From Streptomyces aureocirculatus (GTDB lineage Bacteria > Actinomycetota > Actinomycetes > Streptomycetales > Streptomycetaceae): 64,000 nt of DNA. Position 1 is the stretch's first letter. Each line of letters opens with the position of its first letter. Position numbers and translations under genes: made by a program. Below the pieces are notes generated by a model. It searched no databases. It had not been told where the DNA came from and worked only from the letters and a program-made list of their open reading frames with translations. This document shows positions 17,365-26,083 of this stretch, piece by piece. The stretch lies in assembly GCF_000720475.1 (NCBI RefSeq), contig NZ_JOAP01000037.1, positions 6,858-70,857 of the forward strand, read 5' to 3'.

Positions 17365-18581
17365 GCCGCACCCACAGCACCACCACCGAGGCCGAGACGC
17401 AGGACATGTGCGCCGAGACGCAGGACATGTGCCGCGCGGTGGAACAGTTCGCCCGGCGTGATCTCGGCGAGCCGCCGCAGCCTTCGGATCACGCGGAGTT
17501 CCGGCGGCGCTGGCTGCTCGCGGGCAGGCAGGGCCTCGTCGGCAGTGTCGTACCCGAGCGCTACGGCGGCAGCGGCCTGGACGCCGTGGCGGCGACCGCC
17601 GTCCTGGAGGCACTGGGCCACGGCACGCCCGACACCGGGTTCGCGTTCTCCGTCGCCGCGCACCTGTTCGCCGCCGTGATGCCGATCGTGGAGTTCGGCA
17701 CCGAGGAGCAGAAGCAGCGCTGGCTGCCCGCGCTCTGCTCGGGCGAGCGGATCGCCGCGCACGGCATCACGGAGCCGGAGGCCGGTTCGGACACCCTGGC
17801 CCTGCGGACCCGGGCGGTGCGCGAGGGCGACCACTACGTCCTGGACGGAGCCAAGGCGTTCACGACGAACGCGCCCGTGGCGGACGTCCTGGTGGTGCAG
17901 GCGGCGACGGCGCCGGGCGGGGGCTTCTTCGGGCTCACGGCGTTCGTCGTCGACGCGGACACGCCGGGGCTCACGGTCGGGCCCCCGTACGACAAGGTGG
18001 GTCTTCGCGGCTCGCCGACGGCGGATGTGCGGCTCGACGGGTGCGTGGTGCCCGCGGACCGTGTCCTGGGCGCCGAGGGCGCGGGGGCCAGTGTCTTCGC
18101 GGGGTCCATGAAGTGGGAGCGCACCTGTCTGTTCGCGGTGTACCTGGGCGCGATGCGGCGGGTGGTGGAGTCCACCGTCGACCATGTGCGCGAGCGCGAG
18201 CAGTTCGGCGTACCCATCGGCGGCTTCCAGGCGGTGAGCCATCGCGTCGTCGACATGGTCCTCGCCCTGGAGTCGGCGCGGCTGCTCCTGCACAAGGCGG
18301 CGCGGGGGCTCGCGCGGGGCAGCGAGGACGAGGTCGCGCCCGCCCTCGCGAAGCTCGCCGTGAGCGAGGCAGCCGTACGGATCGGTCTTGACGCCGTGCA
18401 ACTACGGGGCGCGCTGGGCGTTCTGACGGGTAATGACGCCGAGACCCTGCTGCGGGACGCACTGCCCGCACGCATCTTCTCCGGGACCAACGAGATCCAG
18501 AAGAACAACATCGCCCGCGCGCTCGGTCTCGGCGGCAGCCGCCCCACGAACCGCCGCCGCGCCACCACCCCAACTAGCTGA
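17361..18581 (+). CDS. redW: RedW-like L-prolyl-S-PCP dehydrogenase (acyl-CoA dehydrogenase family)
   Basis: 406 residues, FAD-dependent acyl-CoA dehydrogenase fold: an N-terminal helical domain, the FAD-binding strand [17 protein letters not shown], and the C-terminal [20 protein letters not shown]. The Glu of the medium-chain YEGT motif is replaced (FSGT), so the catalytic base must lie elsewhere, as in the isovaleryl-type branch. RedW-type enzymes oxidise proline on carrier protein RedO to pyrrole-2-carboxyl by a four-electron oxidation (established for prodiginine and pyrrole pathways). A GAGGAGG site precedes the ATG, which overlaps the redX stop. Confidence 0.93.
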   Translation: MSRTHSTTTEAETQDMCAETQDMCRAVEQFARRDLGEPPQPSDHAEFRRRWLLAGRQGLVGSVVPERYGGSGLDAVAATAVLEALGHGTPDTGFAFSVAAHLFAAVMPIVEFGTEEQKQRWLPALCSGERIAAHGITEPEAGSDTLALRTRAVREGDHYVLDGAKAFTTNAPVADVLVVQAATAPGGGFFGLTAFVVDADTPGLTVGPPYDKVGLRGSPTADVRLDGCVVPADRVLGAEGAGASVFAGSMKWERTCLFAVYLGAMRRVVESTVDHVREREQFGVPIGGFQAVSHRVVDMVLALESARLLLHKAARGLARGSEDEVAPALAKLAVSEAAVRIGLDAVQLRGALGVLTGNDAETLLRDALPARIFSGTNEIQKNNIARALGLGGSRPTNRRRATTPTS

Positions 18582-18585
18582 CGGG

Positions 18586-18954
18586 ATGTCACCCACCATG
18601 TCCTCCGCCGCTCCCGAACACGGCTCCGCCACCCCCACCGTCATCGTGCACCGCATCCGCCTGCACGAGGGCGTGGCACCGGAGCGCTTCGAGTCCTGGG
18701 TCCGTGACGTCGACTACGCGACCTGCCCGCAACTGCCGGGTGTGGTGGCGTTCGCGGTGCTGCGCGTACCCGACGCCGAAGCCACATCGCCCGGTGAGTA
18801 CTTCGAGATCATCGAGGTGACCGGCCGGGAGGCTTTCGAACGCGATATGCGAAGCGAGCCATTTCGTCGGCTGGTTGCCGATTTCGAGAAGATGGCCGTG
18901 GTGGTGGCCGAGTCGACCGGCGAGCGTGTGGGTTCCGGATACCGATCCCGCTGA
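18586..18954 (+). CDS. redY: RedY/HapK-like prodiginine cluster protein
   Basis: 122 residues if started at the ATG at 18586; an ATG at 18598 is an equally plausible start and neither has a strong ribosome site. The sequence IVHRIRLHEGVAPERFESWVRDVDY and EYFEIIEVTGREAFERDM fits the small ferredoxin-like-fold REDY/HapK family found only in prodiginine clusters. Its exact role is not settled in the literature I know. Position after redW matches S. coelicolor. Confidence 0.85.
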   Translation: MSPTMSSAAPEHGSATPTVIVHRIRLHEGVAPERFESWVRDVDYATCPQLPGVVAFAVLRVPDAEATSPGEYFEIIEVTGREAFERDMRSEPFRRLVADFEKMAVVVAESTGERVGSGYRSR

Positions 18955-19044
18955 TGTTGCGAACCGAAAAACCGGGCGGTCGGAACAGGCCGCGGAAACG
19001 CGCGGTGAATAAAGTTCAACCGTCCCGACCGGGAACGGCCCCGT

Positions 19045-19722
19045 TCATCCTTCTTGGCCCCGGAATTCAGCGGTCCGTCCAATGGCCGCCATTAATCCTG
19101 TTTCATAGGCGATGGCGACTGCCTGGGCGCGTGTGCTCACACCCATCTTGCGGAGCACATGGTGAACATGGGATCTGACGGTCGCGAGGGACACCGAGAG
19201 TTCCGCGGCGACTTCCGCATTCGACTTGCCCTGCGCGAGCAGCACGATCACCTCGGACTCGCGCGGGGTGAGCTCCGCCGCCATCTCCGCGGAGCGGCTC
19301 GTCCACCCCTGCCGCTCGGGCAGCCGCTGCAGGCTGCGCCGGGCGGCGGCCGGCATCACCATGGTGGCGCCCGCGCTCACCGTACGGAGCACGTGAATCA
19401 GGTCGTCGGCGGAGGAGTCCGGGGCGAGGACCGCTCTGACGCCGATGCACAGGGCCTCGACGGAGCGGTGCGCGGACTCGGCCTTGGCGATGAGGATGAT
19501 CTTCGTCAGGGCGGCGAGCGCGGCGAGCTCGCGTTTGTCGTCAAGGCCGAGCGCGGGGGCCACCACGATCATGACGTGGGGTGCCATCTCGGCGACGGCC
19601 GCGGCGGATTCACGGCCGGTGGCATAGCCCGTGACCTCGATGTCCGGCTGCTGATCGAGCAGCGCACGCATCGCCGCGGACATGATCGACTCATCGCAGC
19701 ACACCAGGACTCGGATCTTCAT
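19045..19722 (-). CDS. redZ: RedZ-like atypical response regulator (LuxR/NarL HTH)
   Basis: 225 residues. Residues 1-120 have a receiver-like fold but the phosphoacceptor region reads HVMIVVAPAL, with alanine where aspartate is expected, and only one acidic pair residue near the N-terminus, so it is an orphan pseudo-receiver. Residues about 150-215 are a LuxR helix-turn-helix (ELTPRESEVIVLLAQGKSNAEVAAELSVS). In S. coelicolor RedZ activates redD and its gene carries a TTA codon; here codon 210 is TTA (19093-19095). The start at 19722 was chosen because it begins the receiver strand MKIRVLVC. Confidence 0.92.
   Translation of the reverse strand: MKIRVLVCCDESIMSAAMRALLDQQPDIEVTGYATGRESAAAVAEMAPHVMIVVAPALGLDDKRELAALAALTKIILIAKAESAHRSVEALCIGVRAVLAPDSSADDLIHVLRTVSAGATMVMPAAARRSLQRLPERQGWTSRSAEMAAELTPRESEVIVLLAQGKSNAEVAAELSVSLATVRSHVHHVLRKMGVSTRAQAVAIAYETGLMAAIGRTAEFRGQEG
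19093..19095 (-). promoter_or_regulatory. TTA leucine codon in redZ
   Basis: In-frame TTA at codon 210 of 226 (residues ETGLMAA). Marks bldA dependence of the top regulator of the cluster. Confidence 0.9.
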
Positions 19723-20137
19723 GGGTCGCCGCCTCACCACATCCCGTTCGGCAGCGTCCCGCCGCCGCGCCGGTCGCACCGGACCGCGCCTTCCGTCACG
19801 GCAGCACACCGGGGCAGACCGGCCGCACCGGCCCGGCGGTGACTTCCGGAAGGTGCTCCTTGCAGCAGTTCCCCATCTCGCCGCCCCCTGTTGAATGACA
19901 CGACCATGCGCCTTCGGGTACCCCTCGTCGCCGCCGCCCGTAAACCCGTAAACGAGTCCGCCGCGTGTTCGATTTGCGCTTTACCCTGCCCCTCCTTCGC
20001 TCCGCCGACGTATCGGGGCAGACGTGCGGGTGCGGAATATTCCATCCGCACTGCAACAGTATGTGGCCGCAACTGGTCTCTGCGCGAGGGTTAATGAAAG
20101 AAGCATGAGAATGGCTCGAAACGGCGCGGAGCGAAAG
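19723..20137. other. redZ upstream region
   Basis: This 415-bp gap between redV (ending here) and redZ holds no convincing gene. It is less GC-rich than its surroundings and contains the palindrome at 20034-20043 and two GTAAAC copies near 19940-19955. The redZ promoter and any 5' leader lie here. Confidence 0.5.
20030..20051. promoter_or_regulatory. nested palindrome upstream of redZ
   Basis: Perfect inverted repeat GTGCGGA-(8 bp)-TCCGCAC enclosing the 10-bp palindrome GGAATATTCC (20034-20043), 308-329 bases upstream of the redZ start. It is a good candidate for a dimeric regulator site; the regulator is unknown. Confidence 0.5.
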
Positions 20138-21448
20138 TCAGATCCAGCGTATGGGTGCGCCTGCGGAGCGCCGCGGGGAGCGCGGGAACTCGGTGGTGGG
20201 CCACCCCAGACGGCTCACGAAGAAGGCGCGCCCAGGAATATCGAGGCGCGACTGGAAGGCGGCCCGCACGTCCTCGTGCTGGAGTACGACACTCACGGGG
20301 TGCAGGACGAGCCCGGCCCGGGTGGCACACAGCCAGTAATCGGCCAGTCGCGCTCCGCCCTTCACGGCGTCCTCGACCGTCGGCGCGTGCTCGACCGTCG
20401 GCGCGTGCTCGGTGGTCGGCCCGCGCCCGGTCGTCGGCGTGCCCCCGGCGGTCGGCTCGCTCCGGGTGAAGCTCATCGCGACGACGGCCGGGGTGGGCCG
20501 TACGACGAGCGCGAGCCTGCGGGCGAGCAGGCGGTCGTAGCCGGCGTGGCTGAGCAGTCGCATCGTCGCCGGGGCAAGCGCCACGCGCAGTGCCTGCCGG
20601 CGCGGCCACGGAAGTGGCCCGAAGAGCTGGTCGAGGGCGAACCCGTCACCGCGCGCGGTGGCCGCCGCCGCGGTGGGCCGCAGATAGGCGTGGGTCTCGC
20701 GCCAGGCCGTGCGGTGGCTGAAGTCGCGGCCTCCGTACCGCGCCACCAGGTCCGCGAACGCCGCGCGGTCGGCGCCGGAGGTCAGGTGCCGTACGCCGAC
20801 CTCGGCGCCGCGGGCCGCACCGCGGCCCGACGGGGTCGCCAGGCCGTCCAGGAGGGCGGGGCGGACCGGATGGGGGCGGTAGGGCGCCCGATTGGTGCGG
20901 CGCGCCCTCGCGGCGGTGCGCAGGGCCGCCAGCTCCCCGGCGCGCTCCGCCGTCCCGGCCGTGGGCCGCAGTTGCACGACGCACAGGGCCGCCCAGGCGT
21001 GGGGCCAGTCGGTGCCGGGCAGCCGTAACCCTGGCACCGGCTCGCCCTCCGCAGGACCTGCCGCGAAGCGCAGGGCGTCCACGGTCCAGCCCTGCGCGTC
21101 GAGGGCCCGCAGCAGGAGCTGCCCGTACAGGCCGCAGCTCAGTAGCATCTCGACGGCGTGCGCGGGCAGCGCGCGCAGACTGCGGCCACCGTCGAGCCCG
21201 AGTACGAGGTACTGACACGTTCCGTCGGCACCCTCTCCCGAGGACGGCGGTTCGTTGCCGCCCTCCTCCAGCAGCCGCGCCGCCGCCGCCCGCGACTCGG
21301 CGCCGCGCGCCCACGCGAGCGCCCAGGGCTGGCAGTTGTGCGACGAGGGACTGAGCACGGCGATCCGGGCCGCCGTGTCCAGGGCGTCGGCGAACCGGAC
21401 GGTTCCGGCGGGTGCGGCGGCGGGGCGGGGGGCCCGGTCGGTGGTCAT
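20138..21448 (-). CDS. redV: RedV-like nitroreductase-family flavoprotein (MBC pathway oxidoreductase)
   Basis: 436 residues. The segment AARIAVLSPSSHNCQPWALAW resembles the FMN-binding start of Acg/nitroreductase-like proteins, and a second half follows with FSHRTAWRETHAYLRPT. Serratia PigM, which oxidises the bipyrrole methanol (HBM) to the aldehyde (HBC), is described as the RedV counterpart, so the same job is likely here. The start at 21448 has GAGGAG upstream. Codon 141 is TTA (21026-21028). It is followed 13 bp upstream by redU on the same strand. Confidence 0.82.
   Translation of the reverse strand: MTTDRAPRPAAAPAGTVRFADALDTAARIAVLSPSSHNCQPWALAWARGAESRAAAARLLEEGGNEPPSSGEGADGTCQYLVLGLDGGRSLRALPAHAVEMLLSCGLYGQLLLRALDAQGWTVDALRFAAGPAEGEPVPGLRLPGTDWPHAWAALCVVQLRPTAGTAERAGELAALRTAARARRTNRAPYRPHPVRPALLDGLATPSGRGAARGAEVGVRHLTSGADRAAFADLVARYGGRDFSHRTAWRETHAYLRPTAAAATARGDGFALDQLFGPLPWPRRQALRVALAPATMRLLSHAGYDRLLARRLALVVRPTPAVVAMSFTRSEPTAGGTPTTGRGPTTEHAPTVEHAPTVEDAVKGGARLADYWLCATRAGLVLHPVSVVLQHEDVRAAFQSRLDIPGRAFFVSRLGWPTTEFPRSPRRSAGAPIRWI
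21026..21028 (-). promoter_or_regulatory. TTA leucine codon in redV
   Basis: In-frame TTA at codon 141 (residues VPGLRLPG). Unusual because redV is a biosynthetic rather than a regulatory gene. Confidence 0.88.
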
Positions 21449-21461
21449 CGTCGTGTTCTCC

Positions 21462-22223
21462 TCAACTCCACACGAGGGCAAGGGAGTAGCCGTCGACCTC
21501 TCTGGCCCAACTGTCCAGGCGGGCGGCGTTCGCGGTGGGGGCGTAGCGGCGCAGCCCGGGGCCGGGGCGCCAGGAGAAGCGGCCGTCGGCACGCCAGGCG
21601 GTGAGTTCGACCTCCCGGGTGTCGACGCGCAGGCCGAAGCCGAAGTGTTTGAGCACGGCCTCCTTGCAGGCCCAGCGCAGCGAGAGCGGCATGGTGGCGA
21701 GCAGGGGGCAGTTGGGCGCGGTCGGGGCCAGGAGCTCGGCGAGCGCCCGGGGCACCTGGCGGGTGCGTTCCAGGTCGATGCCGAGCGTACGGGGGCCGCA
21801 GGCGGCCACGGCCAGGTCGCCGGAGTGGGTGAGGCCGACCTCCACCGGCGCGTTCACCGTGGGCTTGCCCGCCCTGATGCCCCGGGGCACCGGGTCCACG
21901 CGCACGTCCCGGGTGTGGACGTGGCCGCCGCCGTGGCGGCGCAGATACGCGCTGACGCCGTGCTTGAGGGCGAGGCGCCCGGCCGTCCACTCCACGCGCC
22001 GCTTGGGTACGGGGAGTTCGGCGGCCCGGGCCGCCTCCTCGGCGGACAGGTGTCTGGCCTGGATCGCGGCGCGGTCCGCTTCGTCGCGGGCCCGCATCCA
22101 GGCGATGGACACCACGGCCAGGGTCAGGGGGCCGCGGACATGGGTTATCCGCAGGGGGCGGGTGGGGTCGAGGGTCACGCCGTCGTCGAGAGGGGGCGCC
22201 GCGGTACGCGCGATGAGGGCCAT
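21462..22223 (-). CDS. redU: RedU-like 4'-phosphopantetheinyl transferase
   Basis: 253 residues, Sfp-type. The two family motifs are present: TLGIDLERTR (Mg/CoA-binding Asp and Glu) and WACKEAVLKHFGFGL (WxxKEAxxK). It transfers phosphopantetheine from CoA to the carrier proteins; in S. coelicolor RedU is needed for RedO activation and thus for the bipyrrole half. Very short gaps to its neighbours (13 bp to redV, 4 bp to the unknown gene upstream) show a shared message. Confidence 0.93.
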   Translation of the reverse strand: MALIARTAAPPLDDGVTLDPTRPLRITHVRGPLTLAVVSIAWMRARDEADRAAIQARHLSAEEAARAAELPVPKRRVEWTAGRLALKHGVSAYLRRHGGGHVHTRDVRVDPVPRGIRAGKPTVNAPVEVGLTHSGDLAVAACGPRTLGIDLERTRQVPRALAELLAPTAPNCPLLATMPLSLRWACKEAVLKHFGFGLRVDTREVELTAWRADGRFSWRPGPGLRRYAPTANAARLDSWAREVDGYSLALVWS

Positions 22224-22227
22224 GGGG

Positions 22228-23139
22228 TCAGCGGTCCACCGGGGGCGGGAGCAGGAAGGGGTAGGGCTTGCGCCGCACGGTGCGGTGCCAGAACCGGTCG
22301 ACGGCGCGCAGCCGCTGGATCAGCTCCCACATCCGGGCGTCGCCCCGGTAGTACGCGGCGACCTCGTCGGCGGTGAGCGGCTTCTCCAGGCGGGCGTTGG
22401 CCTGTTCGAGGAACGCGGGGATCAGGGCGCCGAGGCGTTCCTTGTGGAGGTTGCCGAGGAAGTCGAGCAGTACGCCGCGCGTCTCGTAGAACTTGTCGAA
22501 GATCGACTTGGCCATGGAGACGCGTACGGCGTCGCGCAGGATCCACGGCAGCGAGGTGAAGAAGAGCCGCACGTCGAGGCGTTCGCGGCCGCGGGCGTCG
22601 CGCATCAGCGGCGTGGTGACGTCCAGATAGGTCAGCTCACCGCCCACGTCCATCCAGTTGGATGCCTGCGCGTCGAGGCCGAGCCCGGGGTGTACGGCGG
22701 CGTCGACGCCGTCGAGGAAGCGGGCGAAGAAGTTCTTCGCCCAGGTCTCGTCCTGTGTGTGGAGCAGCCGCGAACACAGCCGCTCCCGCGGGAGTTCGCG
22801 CTGCACGCAGTAGGCGATGACGCGTCCGCCGGGCCCGCGGGTGTGCCACACCTCGGTGGGGGCCACGGTGAGGCCGCGTTCGGTCAAAAGGCGCAGGTAC
22901 TCGTCGAGGGAGCGGCGGTAGCGGTCGAAGCGGTCCTGGCCCGGGAAGGCGGGCAGCCGTTTGCAGGCGAAGGACCCCTCGGCGGTGCGGAGCCGCAGGA
23001 CGAGGGTGATCTCGCCGTATCCCAGGACGTCGAGGGTGCTGTTGGCGCCGCCGCGGGCGTTGTCGTCGGGGGCGCGCAGGGCGTCCTGGACCTGTGTCTC
23101 CAGGCGCGCCAGAGCGGTGTGCGGGACCGTGAAGGTCAT
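22228..23139 (-). CDS. conserved prodiginine-cluster protein of unknown function (DUF6206-like, kinase-fold?)
   Basis: 303 residues, no family recognised with certainty. A central AQASNWMDVGGELTYLDVTTPLM resembles the catalytic/metal-binding strand of aminoglycoside-phosphotransferase-like kinases (D..N then D), and SFACKRLPAF could be the ATP-binding lysine strand, so a kinase-like fold is possible. Its place between redU and redR matches an uncharacterised gene (SCO5884/5885 region, from memory) in the S. coelicolor red cluster. It lies 4 bp from redU and 54 bp from redR. The role is unknown. Confidence 0.75.
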   Translation of the reverse strand: MTFTVPHTALARLETQVQDALRAPDDNARGGANSTLDVLGYGEITLVLRLRTAEGSFACKRLPAFPGQDRFDRYRRSLDEYLRLLTERGLTVAPTEVWHTRGPGGRVIAYCVQRELPRERLCSRLLHTQDETWAKNFFARFLDGVDAAVHPGLGLDAQASNWMDVGGELTYLDVTTPLMRDARGRERLDVRLFFTSLPWILRDAVRVSMAKSIFDKFYETRGVLLDFLGNLHKERLGALIPAFLEQANARLEKPLTADEVAAYYRGDARMWELIQRLRAVDRFWHRTVRRKPYPFLLPPPVDR

Positions 23140-23193
23140 GGGGTGCCTAACTCTCGGCGCGGTTCGTTCCGGTGTCGGCGGCGCGGGACCGCC

Positions 23194-24552
23194 TCACGCC
23201 GCGGTCACCACGAGCACGGCGTTCTGGCCCCCGAAGCCGAAGGAGTTGCTGACGGCGGCGTCGAGCCGCCGCTCGCGCGGGGCGCCCGCGACGATGTCCA
23301 GTTCGACGTCGGGGTCCTGGTGGCACAGGTTGGCGGTCGGCGGCACCCTGCCGTGCTGTACGGCGAGGACGGTGAGCGCCGCCTCGATCGCGCCCGCGGC
23401 ACCCAGGGTGTGGCCGAGCACGCCCTTGGTGGAGGTGACCGCGGGGCCCGCGCCGAGGAACTTGCGAAGGACCGCTGCCTCGGCCGCGTCGTTGAGCGGT
23501 GTGGACGTGCCGTGCGCGTTCACATGGTCGACCTCGTCCGGCATGACGCCCGCCCGTGCGAGCGCCGTACGCAGCGCCAGGAGCACTCCGGTGCCCTGCG
23601 GGTCGGGTGCCGTCATGTGGTGGGCGTCGGCCGACGCGCCGTACCCGGCGATGCGGGCCCGTACGGTGGCGCCCCGCGCGCGGGCGTCGGCGACCCGTTC
23701 GAGGACGAGCATGCCGCTGCCCTCGCCGATGACGAATCCGTCCCGGTCCCGGTCGAAGGGGCGGGAGGCGGCGGCGGGTTCGCCGGTCCGTCGCGAGAGG
23801 GCGCCCATCTGCGCGAAGCCGGTCACCATCAGCGGGGTCACACCGGCCTCGCCGCCGCCCGCGACCACCACGTCGCAACTGCCGTCGCGGAGCAGGGCGA
23901 GCGCCGTGCCGACGGCGGTGGCGCCGGAAGCGCAGGCCGTGGCGGTCACCAGGTTCGGTCCTGTCGCGCCCAGGTCCATGGCGAGGTGTCCGGCGACCAT
24001 GTTCGGCACCAGCATGGGGATCAGGAGGGCCGAGACCGCCTGCGGCCCTTCGCCGAGCATGCGGCGGTGCTGGGTCTCCCAGGTCGCGACGCCGCCGAGG
24101 CCGCAGCCCACGACGACGCCCACCCTGGCCCCGTCCCACGTACGCGGATCGAGCCCGCTGTCCGCGACGGCCTCGCGCGCGGCGGCCAACGACAGTTGGC
24201 TGAACCGGTCGTGCGTCAGGGCGCTGCGCCGGCCGACGTGCTCGCGGGAGGAGAAGCCGGGCACGGTGCAGGAGATGTCGACGGGGAGCCCCGCGAGGTG
24301 CGGGTCCGTCGCGGCGGTGGAGCGGCCCGCGCACACCCCGGCCCAGGTGGCGTCCACACCGATGCCTGCGGCCGTGACAAGGCCCAGGCCGGTGACGGCG
24401 ATGGCGTCAGTACTGTCGGCGGTGGTGCTGTCGGCGGCCGCGGTGTCGGTGGCGGCGGTGTCGTCGACCGTGTCGTCGCCGGGCGGTGCCGCGTCATCGC
24501 CGACGGCCGCGCCCGGTTCCTTCCGGATGGCCCTGCCGTACCTCGTGCTCAT
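23194..24552 (-). CDS. redR: RedR-like beta-ketoacyl-ACP synthase II
   Basis: 452 residues from the ATG at 24552 (GGTGGGG upstream). After a 40-residue Asp/Thr/Ala-rich N-terminus comes a FabF-type KS: Cys in TATACASGATAV, His in NAHGTSTPLND and His in LGHTLGAAGA, all intact. RedR extends the acyl chain on RedQ to the dodecanoyl level in undecylpyrrole synthesis. It is transcribed away from redP, with candidate SARP sites in the shared intergenic region. Confidence 0.93.
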   Translation of the reverse strand: MSTRYGRAIRKEPGAAVGDDAAPPGDDTVDDTAATDTAAADSTTADSTDAIAVTGLGLVTAAGIGVDATWAGVCAGRSTAATDPHLAGLPVDISCTVPGFSSREHVGRRSALTHDRFSQLSLAAAREAVADSGLDPRTWDGARVGVVVGCGLGGVATWETQHRRMLGEGPQAVSALLIPMLVPNMVAGHLAMDLGATGPNLVTATACASGATAVGTALALLRDGSCDVVVAGGGEAGVTPLMVTGFAQMGALSRRTGEPAAASRPFDRDRDGFVIGEGSGMLVLERVADARARGATVRARIAGYGASADAHHMTAPDPQGTGVLLALRTALARAGVMPDEVDHVNAHGTSTPLNDAAEAAVLRKFLGAGPAVTSTKGVLGHTLGAAGAIEAALTVLAVQHGRVPPTANLCHQDPDVELDIVAGAPRERRLDAAVSNSFGFGGQNAVLVVTAA

Positions 24553-24602
24553 CGAATGCGCCCCACCTCTCCGGTCGCTTGAGGTCGAGTCTGCGGGCCG
24601 TG

Positions 24603-24643
24603 CCTGACCGGTCACGCCGCCGAACGCTGACCGATGGCTGACC
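24603..24643 (-). promoter_or_regulatory. candidate SARP (RedD) site facing redR
   Basis: GCTGACC at 24626-24632 and 24637-24643, exactly 11 bp apart, with a third CCTGACC at 24603-24609. Read on the minus strand they are GGTCAGC units, matching the CGTCAGC units facing redP. Confidence 0.6.
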
Positions 24644-24682
24644 ACGCGGGCTTCGGGCGGGCCGCGCCGCCGCTCCCGGCCC

Positions 24683-24711
24683 GATCAGCGTGCCGTCAGC
24701 GAGCCGTCAGC
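24683..24711 (+). promoter_or_regulatory. candidate SARP (RedD) site facing redP
   Basis: Three heptamers, GATCAGC, CGTCAGC and CGTCAGC, start at 24683, 24694 and 24705, an exact 11-bp period as in known SARP operators. More single units occur at 24728 (TGTCAGC) and 24834 (CGTCAGC). Confidence 0.7.
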
Positions 24712-24850
24712 TTCCGTGACCGTGTCCTGTCAGCCCGCCCCGCGACACTCGAAGTGCACCGCACGGTTGCACGGCGATGCCTCCGACACCGCGGCACGCA
24801 CCCGGGCCGCGCCCGGGACGCCACAGCCCGAGCCGTCAGCCGATCACCGG

Positions 24851-24892
24851 CAACCAGCAACCAGCAACCAGCAACCAGCAACCAGCAACCAG
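24851..24892. repeat. six tandem CAACCAG heptamers upstream of redP
   Basis: Six perfect copies of CAACCAG followed by a partial seventh, 75-117 bases before the redP start. Likely in the 5' untranslated leader and prone to slippage. Confidence 0.95.
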
Positions 24893-24967
24893 CAACAGCT
24901 CAGCACCGCCACATCAGTCACACCAGCCACACCAGCGTCCTGCCGTCCGGGAGACCGAGGAGCACGC

Positions 24968-25999
24968 GTGACCGCACCCCCACCGAGTCAGCCGCCACCG
25001 CAGCGGGCCGCGGTCCTCACCGGGGTCGGCGGCTGTCTGCCGCCGACCGTCGTCAGCAACGACGAGCTCGCCGCGCGTCTCGACAGCTCCGACGCGTGGA
25101 TCCGGTCCCGCACCGGCATCCGGCAGCGGTACTTCGCCGCACCCGGCACCGCCACCTCCGACCTGGCCGTCGGCGCCGGAGCCAAGGCACTCAAGTCGTC
25201 CGGCACGCCCGTCGTGGACGCCGTGCTGCTCGCCACCACCACGCCGGACCGGCCGTGCCCGGCGACCGCCCCCACCGTCGCGGCGCGGCTCGGTCTGACC
25301 GGCACCGCCGCCTTCGACGTGTCCGCGGTCTGTACGGGCTTCGTGTACGCCCTCGCCACCGCGGCCGGTCTGATCGCCACCGGTGCCGCCGACCGTGTCC
25401 TGGTGATCGGCGCGGAGACGTTCTCCACGCTGCTCGACCCCGGGGACCGGTCCACCGCGGTGATCTTCGGTGACGGTGCGGGCGCCGTGGTCCTGCGCGC
25501 CGGCGACCCCGCGGAGCCGGGCGCGCTCGGGCCGTTCGACCTGGGCAGCGACGGCGGCAGGGAGGACCTGATCACGGTGCCCTCGGGCGGATCGCGGCAG
25601 CGTCTTTCGGGCGTGCCGCCGCAGCCCGCGGACCGCTACTTCGCCATGGACGGCAAGGAGGTGTTCCGGCACGCGGTGCAGCGCATGTCCGCGTCGGCGC
25701 GGGCGGTCCTGGACCGCGCCGGATGGGCACCGCGGGACGTCGACCACCTGGTGGGACACCAGGCCAATCTGCGCATCACCAACCATGTGGCCGACGAGGT
25801 CGGCATCCCGCGGCCGCGCTGCTTCAGCAACATCGCCGACGTCGGCAACACCGCGGCCGCGTCCATCCCCCTCGCCCTTGACCAGGCCCACAACGACGGT
25901 GTCCTGCGGGCGGGCGGACGGGTGCTGCTCACCGCGTTCGGCGGCGGGCTCACCTGGGGGTCGACGGTGCTGACCTGGCCGCGGCTCGACCGCATCTGA
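24968..25999 (+). CDS. redP: RedP-like beta-ketoacyl-ACP synthase III
   Basis: 343 residues from the GTG at 24968; earlier in-frame ATGs would add a repeat-encoded tail and lack ribosome sites. FabH-type triad present: Cys in SAVCTGFVYAL, His in LVGHQANLRI, Asn in ADVGNTAAASI. RedP starts the fatty chain by condensing an acyl-CoA (acetyl-CoA for the straight-chain product) with malonyl-RedQ. First gene of a ten-gene operon reaching redG at 44655. Confidence 0.94.
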   Translation: MTAPPPSQPPPQRAAVLTGVGGCLPPTVVSNDELAARLDSSDAWIRSRTGIRQRYFAAPGTATSDLAVGAGAKALKSSGTPVVDAVLLATTTPDRPCPATAPTVAARLGLTGTAAFDVSAVCTGFVYALATAAGLIATGAADRVLVIGAETFSTLLDPGDRSTAVIFGDGAGAVVLRAGDPAEPGALGPFDLGSDGGREDLITVPSGGSRQRLSGVPPQPADRYFAMDGKEVFRHAVQRMSASARAVLDRAGWAPRDVDHLVGHQANLRITNHVADEVGIPRPRCFSNIADVGNTAAASIPLALDQAHNDGVLRAGGRVLLTAFGGGLTWGSTVLTWPRLDRI

Positions 26000-26083
26000 G
26001 GACTCGCCCGCCATCTGGAGATTCGACCGCAGCCGCGGACCACAACTGGGGCCGGTCGCGCGACAGAGCAGAAGGAGAACCGC

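Larger units (their letters stand above)
24553..24967. other. divergent redR/redP promoter region
   Basis: 415 bp without a gene. It holds heptamer arrays in both orientations, a six-copy CAACCAG microsatellite and the redP ribosome site (GAGGAG near 24955-24963). It is the main control region of the long redP-redG operon. Confidence 0.75.

Noticed and set aside
14371..17613. A 1080-codon open frame antisense to redX
   Set aside because: It arises because GC-rich codons and the 21-bp array lack stops on the other strand; no start site or domain, and it lies over a clear ketosynthase gene.
24851..24892. CRISPR-like array upstream of redP
   Set aside because: Heptamers are directly adjacent with no spacer.
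24716..24967. Earlier start for redP that would translate the CAACCAG repeat
   Set aside because: It would add 84 residues unlike any FabH; GTG 24968 has a ribosome site.
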